A stretch of 38,720 nucleotides of DNA from CAVYPR01 sp052145775 (GTDB lineage: Bacteria > Actinomycetota > Acidimicrobiia > Acidimicrobiales > RAAP-2): NCBI GenBank assembly GCA_052145775.1, contig JBKQNY010000119.1, forward strand, positions 1-38,720, read 5' to 3'. Of the stretch, positions 8,647 through 16,263 are shown piece after piece. Position 1 is the stretch's first letter; every line of letters begins with the position of its first letter. A program made the translations under genes and the position numbers. The notes beneath the pieces are model-generated. The model was not told the origin of the DNA. It saw nothing but the letters and a program-made list of their open reading frames with translations, and ran no database searches.

Positions 8647-8985
8647 CTAATCACGCGGCGGCCGTATCACTACGTCGGCTGAGTCGTCGGGCGTCGCCAT
8701 AATTTCATCCACAATCTCCTCTTCGCTACGACCGGTTGCGTGACTGCCCCAACGGATAGCCACGGCGGCAAAAATTACAACCATGTTTAGGGGCTTTGGT
8801 TCCGATTGCAGCTCTTTTATTGACTGGGTGAGCTGGGATAATGCGGAGTCGTCGACGTGATCGAGCCATGACGGTAGGCCGTCGTCGTTCCATTGCTCTG
8901 GGAATAAGGTGAGAGTGGCGCGCACGGCATTTGCGACGTTGAAGAACATTTGTGGTTGAGGGTGCTTCCGGTGGTCATCGTCCAT
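8647..8985 (-). CDS. Hypothetical protein flanked by direct repeats
   Basis: 112-residue acidic, soluble protein from the ATG at 8985; a TTG two codons upstream is also possible. Mostly helical by eye (MFFNVANAVRATLTLF, LSQLTQSIKELQSE, EEEIVDEIMATPDD). There is no signal peptide and no recognised family. It lies exactly between the two 87-bp repeat copies, as expected for a gene carried in a mobile cassette. Confidence 0.55.
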   Translation of the reverse strand: MDDDHRKHPQPQMFFNVANAVRATLTLFPEQWNDDGLPSWLDHVDDSALSQLTQSIKELQSEPKPLNMVVIFAAVAIRWGSHATGRSEEEIVDEIMATPDDSADVVIRPPRD

Positions 8986-9035
8986 CCCCAAAGCTTACGA
9001 GTTGGGATGTCAACTGGCTGGGTGCTGGGACTAGC

Positions 9036-9155
9036 GTCACGAAAGTGCCGGTCGAAGTCAGCTCGCACTCAGCAAGCGCACTCAGGCCGATAACCGTTGC
9101 CGACCCGGCGGTATGGGGCGGGCAAACTGAAGCCGATGGCCCGACGGTATGGGAC
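9036..9155 (+). repeat. Long form of the dispersed repeat, copy B plus second core (P9)
   Basis: 9036-9122 is the partner of copy A and ends with GACCCGGCGGTATGGGGCGG. A further core, GCCCGACGGTATGGGACAG, follows 36 bp later. Confidence 0.75.
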
Positions 9156-9233
9156 AGTAGCCCTCGCCTAGGGTTGAGCACGGTTGTTGGCTGGCGTAGG
9201 CAACCTTCCGCCTTGCCGGGGCGTCAGGGAGGT

Positions 9234-9752
9234 ATGAGCGTTTTGTGGCGTGGAATCCTGCTCGCTGCCGTCGTGGCTGTTGGGGGAGGAGTTGCGCCTC
9301 CCGCGGCGTGCGCAGCCACAAACGTCGCCCCGAGCCACCCAAGTGACGAGGCTGCGCCGTCGAGTGGCATCGTGGAGGTAATCGGGTACACGTCGGCCAC
9401 CCTCTTCCGTGGTTCCGCGGGTCCGGTGAGGGTTCGACTCGGCGGCGAGGCAGCTAGCCGCCTGCGCCAAGCGTTCGACGCACTGCTTCCACTGAAGGGG
9501 CCGGCAGTCTGCATGGAGAGCGAGGGGACCTACACAATCGACTTCATACCGAAGGGGCACTCGAAGCCAACGGTCAGTGCCTCAGGGGAGAGCTGTCCGT
9601 CTCCTGGGTTTCTGCGGGTCACATCCCACGGCCAAAGGATGCCGGTACTTGAAGCTGATTGTGCTTTGGCACAGGCGGTTGTCGCTGCACTTCCACAGGG
9701 GAGGGCATCCTTCACGCGGCAAAACGCTCACGTTGTATGCCGCCAGCACTGA
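9234..9752 (+). CDS. Secreted protein, unknown function
   Basis: 172 residues from the ATG at 9234, chosen because AGGGAGGT lies directly upstream and a signal peptide follows (MSVLWRGILLAAVVAVGGGV, then APPAACAA). The frame is open far upstream but crosses repeat P9. The mature part has four Cys residues (AVCMESEG, GESCPS, EADCAL, VVCRQ) that could pair outside the cell. I recognise no family. It sits alone between P9 and P10. Confidence 0.65.
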   Translation: MSVLWRGILLAAVVAVGGGVAPPAACAATNVAPSHPSDEAAPSSGIVEVIGYTSATLFRGSAGPVRVRLGGEAASRLRQAFDALLPLKGPAVCMESEGTYTIDFIPKGHSKPTVSASGESCPSPGFLRVTSHGQRMPVLEADCALAQAVVAALPQGRASFTRQNAHVVCRQH

Positions 9753-9924
9753 GAGTGGAGTTGATCGGTACGGCGTTCGGGTTCGACCTACGTCTCGGTC
9801 GGCGATACACGGCCCGGCCGTCTACCGGGAAGGAACGGAGGCCGTTCCCGATACCCGCTGGCAGTCCCCCTACTGCGTGCTCATAACCGAGTGGGGCACT
9901 GCAACCGAGGTGTCGCCGGGGGGG

Positions 9925-9986
9925 TGCCCACGTCCCGGCAGTAGGTAGCACCCCAGGACGCCCTCCATGCGGCGGTATGTGGCACC
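9925..9986 (+). repeat. Dispersed repeat P10 (two core motifs 34 bp apart)
   Basis: CCCACGTCCCGGCAGTAGGT and TGCGGCGGTATGTGGCACC with an AGGACGCCC lead-in between them, lying between two rightward genes. Confidence 0.7.
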
Positions 9987-10051
9987 CTGTTCCCATGACG
10001 TGTTCAAGGCCAGGGGTACCCTTGCGGCATGCCATCGGGATTAGGAAGACA

Positions 10052-10381
10052 ATGAGCCACGAGACACTTGAGGGATGGTTCACTGATCCGTACGTGCGCC
10101 ACGAAGCTCGTTGGCTGTCTGATGGGAAGGCGACGAAGCTGGTTCGTGATGGCGATGCCACGTCTTACGACGATCCACCAGACGGTCCATGGACCAAGAC
10201 GCCTGAACGTTTGGAAGCCGATCCGGTAGCCACTGAGGGCCAAGATCTGATGCGGGCTGATGGGGCGGAAACCGAGGATGACTATGACGCAAAGAAGGCA
10301 AAGTGGGCCGTGTACGATCAACTGGCCGCGCAGCCCCCAAGTCCATTTGACGACGTGTCACGTAAATGGCCTCCGTACTAG
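10052..10381 (+). CDS. Small hydrophilic protein, unknown function
   Basis: 109 residues from the ATG at 10052, preceded by AGGAAG at a normal spacing. The frame is open to 9977, but that part is not protein-like. The protein is strongly charged (WFTDPYVRHEARWLSDGKAT, AETEDDYDAKKAKWAVYD) and ends SRKWPPY. No domain is recognised. It lies between P10 and the recombinase element insertion site. Confidence 0.6.
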   Translation: MSHETLEGWFTDPYVRHEARWLSDGKATKLVRDGDATSYDDPPDGPWTKTPERLEADPVATEGQDLMRADGAETEDDYDAKKAKWAVYDQLAAQPPSPFDDVSRKWPPY

Positions 10382-10437
10382 CCTCGAGCCGAGCATGCGT
10401 GTGTCGGTGACTGCGGCCGGTAGACGATCACCAGCTG

Positions 10438-10486
10438 CACCGGCCGTAGGGAGCGTTCAGATTGTGACCCACACCCGGCGTTATAC
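10438..10486 (+). repeat. Dispersed repeat P11, interrupted by the recombinase element
   Basis: CACCGGCCGTAGGGAGCG is followed 35 bp later by ACACCCGGC, where the core stops and the element end (GTTATAC) begins. The missing half of the core resumes at 12924. Confidence 0.65.
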
Positions 10487-10499
10487 AGGTGATCCACCT
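10480..10499 (+). repeat. Left terminal inverted repeat of the recombinase element
   Basis: GTTATACAGGTGATCCACCT. One mismatch to the inverted right end, at its eighth base. The inner part (AGGTGATCCACCT) is itself nearly palindromic, a usual trait of recombinase binding sites. Confidence 0.8.
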
Positions 10500-10527
10500 G
10501 GCTGGTCTGGAAACCATGGAAGCACAC

Positions 10528-11808
10528 TCAGCCGGCGTCGGTCACTTCGTCGAGGAGTTCGCTGAAGAGCTCGGTTCGGGCGTCCTGACCGCGTGCTGCT
10601 GAGTGGTCGCGCTGGCGGCGGAGGATCGTGAGGAACTGCGGGCCGGTCTCGAAGAAGCCGCACCGCTCGCACGCCGTCTCGAAGGCGCAGTCGAGCGATT
10701 TGGGCCTATTGCAGTGACCGTTGCCGAGGTGGCGTCGGTGGTCGGCGGCAAGCTTGGCCATGTTCTTCCCGGCGACGCTGGCGGGCAGACGGCCGGTGCC
10801 GCTGTAGTTGGCCTCGACGGCTTCGGTCACCCGGAAGTACTCGTCGGCGACGGTGCGGTCCGAGATCCTGGCGTAGACGAGCGTCATGTCCATCGAGCGA
10901 TGCCCGAGGAGTGCGGCGATCGCCTCCAGGCTCATGCCCTGGTTGATGGCCTGGGTGGCCAGGGTGTGGCGGAGCTGGTGCGGGTGGACGTGGCCGATGC
11001 CGGCTCGCTTGGCGACGGCGCTCACGTAGCGATGGACGGTGCGCCGGTCGAAGGGCGTCCCGTTGTCACGTTCGACGAGCTTGCCTGACCTCGACGGTCC
11101 CCGCCTCGCCCGGTAGTCGGTGATGAGCTCGACGAGCAACGGCAGCAGCGGCACGTAGCGGTCGTTGTGGAGCTTGCCCACCGGGATCCGGAGCCAATAG
11201 TGGTCCCCGATGCGGACCATGGCGTCTTCCTCCAAGCCCGAGAGCTCGCCCGAGCGCATGCCGGTCCTCGCCAACAGCTCGACCATGAGACGTCGGCGGG
11301 GGTTAGGGTCGGCGGCGAGCGTCGCCATGAACTTGGCCGCCGTCGGGTCGTCCAAGAACTTGGGTAAGGGCTCGTCGACCGTCGGCAGATCGCTCTCGTA
11401 GACCGGGACCCTCGCCGGGGCATCGTCGTAGCCGTACTCGATGATGCGCTCGAAGAAGGTGCGCACGAAGCCCAAACGCATGCGGCGGGTCTTGGTGGCG
11501 AGCGGCCGGCCGGCCCTGTTCGTCCGAGATGAGAGGTGGACCTTGTAGGACTCGATGTGGCCCCGGTCGACGGCCGACGCCGACCGGCACATGGGGTCGT
11601 GCTCGGTCACCCACCCGGCGAACAGCCGCAGGCACAGGTCCACCGCACTCACGGTCTTCGGGCGGGCCGAGACGGCCAGTTGGTCCAGGTAGGAGGCCAT
11701 GGTGGCCGCCATCTTGGGCGCACGGCGACGCACCTGTGTCCACGTCACCTCGGGCACGCCGCCAACCTTGGGCACGGGCGCGGGACGCAGCTCTCTCACT
11801 GCGGTCAT
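10528..11808 (-). CDS. Tyrosine recombinase B of the element (Tn554/RIT-like)
   Basis: 426 residues from the ATG at 11808, which overlaps the TGA of recombinase A by 4 bp (ATGA), so the two are translationally coupled; the frame is open further upstream but inside gene A. A SAM-like DNA-binding region (residues about 30-150) precedes the catalytic domain with ARTGMRSGEL (first Arg), HPHQLRHTLATQ (His-x-x-Arg), LLGHRS (His) and LVYARI (nucleophilic Tyr). A C-terminal extension carries Cys in HCNRPKSLDC and ACERCGFF, a possible metal site found in the second recombinase of such pairs. Expected role: strand exchange together with A. Confidence 0.9.
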   Translation of the reverse strand: MTAVRELRPAPVPKVGGVPEVTWTQVRRRAPKMAATMASYLDQLAVSARPKTVSAVDLCLRLFAGWVTEHDPMCRSASAVDRGHIESYKVHLSSRTNRAGRPLATKTRRMRLGFVRTFFERIIEYGYDDAPARVPVYESDLPTVDEPLPKFLDDPTAAKFMATLAADPNPRRRLMVELLARTGMRSGELSGLEEDAMVRIGDHYWLRIPVGKLHNDRYVPLLPLLVELITDYRARRGPSRSGKLVERDNGTPFDRRTVHRYVSAVAKRAGIGHVHPHQLRHTLATQAINQGMSLEAIAALLGHRSMDMTLVYARISDRTVADEYFRVTEAVEANYSGTGRLPASVAGKNMAKLAADHRRHLGNGHCNRPKSLDCAFETACERCGFFETGPQFLTILRRQRDHSAARGQDARTELFSELLDEVTDAG

Positions 11809-12845
11809 CCGGCCACCCCCACGTGCGCCTGGGCCTTGATGGCCTCGACCGCCCGGCGGTACTCGCCGGCCAGCCACTCGTCACCCAGGTGCAAGTAGAC
11901 CCGGGTCGAGGTGATCGAGCGGTGGCCGGCCTGGGCCTGGATGGCTTCGATGGCCATGCCTGCCTGGCGAAGCCGGGTGAAGCACGTGTGGCGCAGTTCG
12001 TGGCAGGTCCCGTGGCCGAGCCCGCCCCGCACCCTCGCCGTCCGCACGATCTGGTCGAGCCCCGCCGCACTGAGCGGCTCGCCGCGCCTCGGCCCCTTCA
12101 AGGACACGAACAGGGCGTCGCTGTCGGTCTCGGGCCGCTCGTCGTCCATGTAGCGGGCGACGGTGGAAAAGAACGTCGGCGACAACGGCACCAGGCGCTG
12201 GTGGCCGCCCTTGCCCTCGGCGACGAAGACCCGCCACTCACCCAGGCGCAGGTCCTCCAAGCGCAGCCCCAACACCTCGCAACGCCGGAGCCCGCCCAGG
12301 ATCATCGCCTGGACCATGGCCCGGTCCCGCTCGGTGCGCAGCTCGCCCAGCAGCACCTCGACGTCGTCGGGGTCGAGCACCCTGGGGAGCCGGCGCACGC
12401 CGCGCACGAGCGGCAGGCCCCGACCGCCCTTGGTCCGGCTCCTCCGAGTCGAAACGCCCCTGGGCACCGGATTCACCTTCACCGAGGTGTCGTCGCGGGT
12501 GACGAGATAGCCATAGAGGCTCGAGACCGCCGCCAGCCGCCGCTTGATCGTGGCCGCCGACAGACCGGCCTCGCCGTCGGCGATGCGGACCACGTTCTCG
12601 GCTCCGGGTCGGGGTCGCCGCTGTGCGGTCACGAACGAGAAGACGTCTTTGGTCGTGACCCTGGCGGGCTCCTTCTGCACCACCGAGAAGAACACGCATA
12701 GATCGTGCGCATACGCCCGCACCGTGTTCGGACGCGACCTGGCCGCCACGAACTCCAAGAACTCGTCGATCAGTTCATGACCGACGACGTAGCACCGTTC
12801 ACCGTCGGGACGGACGCGACACTCGAACGAGGGACTCCACTGCAC
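11805..12845 (-). CDS. Tyrosine recombinase A of the element
   Basis: 346 residues from a GTG at 12845, with a strong AAGGAGGT 5-6 bp upstream. The N-terminal SAM-like domain (SRPNTVRAYAHDLCVFF) is followed by the catalytic domain with ILGGLRRCEVLGL (Arg), CHELRHTCFTRL (His-x-x-Arg), QAGHRSITST (His) and RVYLHLG (Tyr). It is the first gene of the pair and its stop overlaps the start of recombinase B. Both should be expressed from a promoter between the right inverted repeat and 12845. It is not an IntI: I see no insertion typical of integron integrases between the catalytic motifs. Confidence 0.9.
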   Translation of the reverse strand: MQWSPSFECRVRPDGERCYVVGHELIDEFLEFVAARSRPNTVRAYAHDLCVFFSVVQKEPARVTTKDVFSFVTAQRRPRPGAENVVRIADGEAGLSAATIKRRLAAVSSLYGYLVTRDDTSVKVNPVPRGVSTRRSRTKGGRGLPLVRGVRRLPRVLDPDDVEVLLGELRTERDRAMVQAMILGGLRRCEVLGLRLEDLRLGEWRVFVAEGKGGHQRLVPLSPTFFSTVARYMDDERPETDSDALFVSLKGPRRGEPLSAAGLDQIVRTARVRGGLGHGTCHELRHTCFTRLRQAGMAIEAIQAQAGHRSITSTRVYLHLGDEWLAGEYRRAVEAIKAQAHVGVAG

Positions 12846-12903
12846 CTGGCACCTCCTTGTTGGGTTTGCACCCGAGGAGGTTCCCCCGGATGCCTATCCC
12901 AGG

Positions 12904-12923
12904 AGGTGGATCACCCGTATAAC
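12904..12923 (-). repeat. Right terminal inverted repeat of the recombinase element
   Basis: Reads AGGTGGATCACCCGTATAAC on the plus strand. It is the inverted partner of 10480-10499. Its outer 15 bp plus CGGCG also occur alone at 2937-2956. Confidence 0.8.
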
Positions 12924-12974
12924 CGGCGGTAGGTGGCAGTCGGGCAGAGAGTGCATCTGACATTCGGGGGCAGG
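12924..12974 (+). repeat. Dispersed repeat P12, right part of the interrupted copy
   Basis: CGGCGGTAGGTGGCAG resumes the core cut at 10480, and about 34 bp later ATTCGGGGGCAGG resembles the second half of another core. Confidence 0.6.
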
Positions 12975-13042
12975 CTCATCTCGGGCGATCTAGCCTGCTT
13001 GGCAGGATCACCCTCTGCTGGCGATCGGGAGTCGCGCCATCC

Positions 13043-13558
13043 ATGAAACCAATTTTGCTGTCCAGGATGGCCGCTTCGCTGACGCTATGTCTTTTTCTGT
13101 CTAGCCAGTGGATGGTTACGTCGGCGGGTGCGTCCTCGCAAGCGACACGGTTGTCCAACTGTGCATTTCTGCTGGGCCGTGACGACTGGTCCATTGCGGG
13201 CGTGCCATTCACGTCCCTCCGCCCGCGTGAAGTGCCGGCAGATTCGCAGTTCACATCCTGCGGCTTCACCCGCGGTCGTCTCATCGTGGAGGTCATGGAA
13301 TCGCAGCACGCGACGAAGGCTAAGAAACCCGAGATCGCAAAGAACGTCCGCGGCAGCGTGGTGAAACTCGCCAGCGACCCGTTCCCCGTCTATGAGGCGC
13401 AGTGGACAACAAAAACAGGGCAGAAGTTCCTAGAGTTTTGGGGGAAGAGCAAATGGCACACCGTCCGCGTCGTAGCGTGGGGACCTAGTGGGACAGTTTC
13501 TGGCAGTTCAGTATCGCGGCAACAAGCTCTGCACGTGATCAACGCATTGTTGGGCTAG
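13043..13558 (+). CDS. Secreted protein, unknown function
   Basis: 171 residues from an ATG. A signal peptide is clear (MKPILLSRMAASLTLCLFLS, then SAGASS). The mature part contains two Cys (SNCAFLLG, TSCGFTRG) and a basic middle (ATKAKKPEIAKNVRGS). The layout resembles small secreted or lipid-associated actinobacterial proteins, but no family is recognised. It stands between the recombinase element and repeat P13. Confidence 0.65.
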   Translation: MKPILLSRMAASLTLCLFLSSQWMVTSAGASSQATRLSNCAFLLGRDDWSIAGVPFTSLRPREVPADSQFTSCGFTRGRLIVEVMESQHATKAKKPEIAKNVRGSVVKLASDPFPVYEAQWTTKTGQKFLEFWGKSKWHTVRVVAWGPSGTVSGSSVSRQQALHVINALLG

Positions 13559-13576
13559 AGCAATACGAAGGCGCGA

Positions 13577-13645
13577 CGCCCCACGACCCGGCGGTGTGGG
13601 ACACCCTTGCGCCGACGCGTAGCTGAACAATATGGGGCACCACGA
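13577..13645 (+). repeat. Dispersed repeat P13 (two core motifs 36 bp apart)
   Basis: GACCCGGCGGTGTGGGACACC with the GCGACGCCCCAC lead-in, and AACAATATGGGGCACC 36 bp later. It is the last plus-orientation member seen. Confidence 0.7.
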
Positions 13646-13835
13646 ACGAAAGGGCGCCTCTCGAAATCACGGCACCGGCAATTCCTCGTACGTGACCGTC
13701 CACGACGAGGCACGTGTCGGTCCACAGGAAATTGGAGAAAGAGCGCGATAATCTCTCATCAGCTGGGTGGGATAGCTGGAAACCCCCATCTGGTCACGCT
13801 CGGAGGAGCGATTTCACAGAACGGGGGGGTACAAG

Positions 13836-15965
13836 ATGCGGGCCAAGTGGTTAGTTGCCGTTCAACGGAAGCTTGGGCTTACGGCAGCCGCTCTCATTGT
13901 GGCGACCGCCGGTTTGTCCATCGTGTCAGGTTCGGGTGCTTCGGCAGCCACCATCACTTTCGGCCATACACATGGCTTCGGCTTCGGCATTCAGAGTGTC
14001 AGTTGTTCGGGGATCGGCGACTGCACCGCAGCCGGAACATTTTACTCCGTCACCGAGACGAACGGCGTCTGGGGAACACCGGTCATGGTGGGCCCCCTCA
14101 ACGGCGTGAGCTGTGCGGATGCCACCGACTGTACGGCCGTCGGGCAAACCAGGGCTGGAGAGCCGGCCTATGCCACCGAGACCCATGGCGTCTGGGGACC
14201 ACTCACTGCGATTGATAGCACCGATGGGCAGGAGGGATTCTTCGGCGCCGTGAGTTGTACGGACGCCACCGACTGCACTGCCGTCGGGGGATCGGCAGAG
14301 CAACCGATCTCTGCCACGGAGACCAATGGCGTCTGGGGCCCCCTCGTCTACTGGGGACCGCCTCCGGCTCCGGCAATCGCAATTGGCACGTTCACCAGCG
14401 TGAGCTGCAAAGGCACGGCATGTACGGCCGTCGGGTTCAACAATCTTGCCGCTCCCCCCACCTCGTACTACGCCACCGAAAGCAACGGTGTCTGGGGCCC
14501 ACTCACCCCCTTCGGCGGACAGGCTGCGTACCTCGGTGACGACATCTACGTCCTAGGCGTCAGTTGCGCCAGCGCCACTGACTGCACCGCCGTCGGTAGA
14601 GCTACAGATGTGATGCTCCATGCCACCGAGACGGGCGGTAGCTGGGGTCCCTTGACCGCCGGCATCCCCGGGACTACCGGCAGTGGCTATCCAACCAACA
14701 GCGGCTATTTGTCTGGAATCAGCTGCACCGACGCCACCGACTGCGTCGCCGTGGGCCAGGACAGTAACTCCACTGCGGTCTACACCGTGGAGACGGCCGG
14801 CACTTGGGGGCCCGCTACCGAACATGGGCCGTTACGTTTCACCAGCGTTAGTTGCACCGACGGCACGCATTGCACGGCAGTTGGCGAATTCGCTGGTGGC
14901 GCTGGCTCCGCTGCCAACACCGTGACAACACCCTCGACCCCTATCCCGACCCTCACCAAGATCACACCCTCCGTAGGCAAGACGGCCGGGGGCACAACGG
15001 TAACCCTCACCGGCTCCGGATTCGTCACAGGGGCCACGGTCACATTCGGCTCGGGGAACCACGGCACGACAGTCCACGTCTCGGGCACAGCGTCGCTCAC
15101 TGTGAAGGCACCGGCCCACGCAGCAGGCACCGTCACAGTGACCGTAACCACGTCCGGTGGGACGTCGGGCACCAAGCCCTACGCCTACGACCCGATTCCC
15201 ACCATCACCTCCCTATCTCGGACAAGCGGCCCGACGTCCGGTGGGACCAAGGTGACCATCACAGGGACCGGGTTCTCCACAGCGGCCCACGTCAAGTTCG
15301 GGACAACGACAGCGGTCTTTACCGTGAACTCGTCCACCTCGATCACTGCAACGGCCCCGGCGCATGCAGCCGGCACAGCCGTGATTTCGGTGACGACGCC
15401 CGGAGGAACCACGCCGACAACCAGCGCTGACCATTTCAAGTACACCGTGCCGTCACCGGTGATTTTCAGCATCTCGCCTACAACCGGCAAAGCGGGGACG
15501 TCGGTGACGTTGAGCGGCAGCGGCTTTATCTCGGGAGCCACCACGGTCACATTCGGGGGGACGGTCATCCCTGCTGGCTCGGTGACCTTCGTGAGCGGCT
15601 CCCAGATCAAGGTCACTTCCCCGGCGCACGCCGCAGGCACCGTGACAGTGAAGGCCACCACCGCCGCGGGGACCTCGGCGTCCGGTGAGCACTTCACCTA
15701 TGTCACTGGCCCGACCATTACCTCCCTCTCCCGGACAACAGGGCCGGTGGCCGGTGGCACCAAAGTGACCATCACAGGGACCGGGTTCACGACAGTGACG
15801 AAGGTCACGTTCGGGAGCACGACGGCCACGAAATGGACAATCAGGTCAAACAACCAGCTCGTCGTCACGGCCCCGGCGCACGCAGCCGGACGTGTAGGCA
15901 TCTCGGTGACGACGACTGGCGGAGCCTCGCCAACAACCAGCGCCGACTACTACACCTACCATTAG
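13836..15965 (+). CDS. Large secreted protein: seven Cys repeats plus four IPT/TIG domains
   Basis: 709 residues from an ATG with a signal peptide (basic MRAKWLVAVQRKLG, hydrophobic LTAAALIVATAGLSIVSG). Residues about 45-360 hold seven copies of a unit with VSCTDATDCTAVG followed by TETNGVWGP. Seven such units with paired Cys suggest a seven-bladed beta-propeller locked by disulfides. Four Ig-like IPT/TIG domains follow, each starting like PTITSLSRTSGPTSGGTKVT and ending APAHAAGTVTV. It ends without an LPxTG signal or membrane anchor, so it is probably released or bound to the surface by other means. A role in adhesion or polymer binding is an inference. Confidence 0.85.
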   Translation: MRAKWLVAVQRKLGLTAAALIVATAGLSIVSGSGASAATITFGHTHGFGFGIQSVSCSGIGDCTAAGTFYSVTETNGVWGTPVMVGPLNGVSCADATDCTAVGQTRAGEPAYATETHGVWGPLTAIDSTDGQEGFFGAVSCTDATDCTAVGGSAEQPISATETNGVWGPLVYWGPPPAPAIAIGTFTSVSCKGTACTAVGFNNLAAPPTSYYATESNGVWGPLTPFGGQAAYLGDDIYVLGVSCASATDCTAVGRATDVMLHATETGGSWGPLTAGIPGTTGSGYPTNSGYLSGISCTDATDCVAVGQDSNSTAVYTVETAGTWGPATEHGPLRFTSVSCTDGTHCTAVGEFAGGAGSAANTVTTPSTPIPTLTKITPSVGKTAGGTTVTLTGSGFVTGATVTFGSGNHGTTVHVSGTASLTVKAPAHAAGTVTVTVTTSGGTSGTKPYAYDPIPTITSLSRTSGPTSGGTKVTITGTGFSTAAHVKFGTTTAVFTVNSSTSITATAPAHAAGTAVISVTTPGGTTPTTSADHFKYTVPSPVIFSISPTTGKAGTSVTLSGSGFISGATTVTFGGTVIPAGSVTFVSGSQIKVTSPAHAAGTVTVKATTAAGTSASGEHFTYVTGPTITSLSRTTGPVAGGTKVTITGTGFTTVTKVTFGSTTATKWTIRSNNQLVVTAPAHAAGRVGISVTTTGGASPTTSADYYTYH

Positions 15966-16058
15966 TCGGCTGTAACCAGCAGTTCGCCTACCAACGGCAC
16001 GGCCGGCGTCACCTAGCCGCGCATCTCGTCCCGAGTTGAATAGGTCCATTACCGAGAA

Positions 16059-16104
16059 GTGGCAGGGTGTTGTTTACAACGACCCACCTGCCACATAACG
16101 CGCT
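16059..16104 (-). repeat. Strong dyad containing an inverted copy of the dispersed repeat
   Basis: GTGGCAGG (16059-16066) pairs with CCTGCCAC (16087-16094), and inside it GTTGT-TT-ACAAC forms a second perfect stem. Read leftward, 16104-16087 gives GCGCGTTATGTGGCAGG, which matches the repeat core, so this may be a family member in the opposite direction. It lies between two convergent genes and could also act as a terminator, though no T tract follows. Confidence 0.5.
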
Positions 16105-16263
16105 CTTCGTGGGCTCGCGACCCGCCCCAGAAGTGCCGTTCGGGGGCAGGCAACAATTATCTAATGCGACGCCCACGGCGGAAGGAGATCCGGGGTCACG
16201 CAGCCGCTTCGGCCGCCCCTCAGCCGCGCCAGCTCGGCTTCCGGAACTGACTCGATGCAACTC

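Larger units (their letters stand above)
10480..12923. mobile_element. Two-recombinase element with inverted ends, inserted in a dispersed repeat
   Basis: The 2444-bp segment is bounded by GTTATACAGGTGATCCACCT (10480-10499) and its inverted partner at 12904-12923, with 19 of 20 positions matching. It carries only two tyrosine recombinases. Removing it rejoins ACACCCGGC to GGTAGGTGGCAG and restores a normal repeat core; CGGC appears on both sides, a possible 4-bp duplication or crossover region. Related architectures are RIT elements and Tn554, which have three genes; this one has two. Confidence 0.75.

Noticed and set aside
8073..8702. A 209-codon plus-strand frame after the hydrolase.
   Set aside because: It starts inside the hydrolase gene in another frame and runs through a dispersed repeat; the translation has low-complexity, unstructured composition.
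11529..12701. A 390-codon plus-strand frame across the recombinase pair.
   Set aside because: It is antisense to two recombinases with full catalytic motifs and strong start signals.
10480..12923. Canonical RIT element (recombinase in trio).
   Set aside because: Only two recombinases lie between the inverted ends; no third frame with the Arg-His-Arg-Tyr motifs exists.
1794..13645. CRISPR array, suggested by repeats at a fixed 35-bp spacing.
   Set aside because: Only two or three copies occur per site, the copies are degenerate, sites are hundreds of bp apart and no cas gene is present.
13607..14215. A plus-strand frame overlapping the start of the secreted propeller-like protein.
   Set aside because: It is out of frame with the Cys repeats and shows no repeat periodicity or domain of its own.
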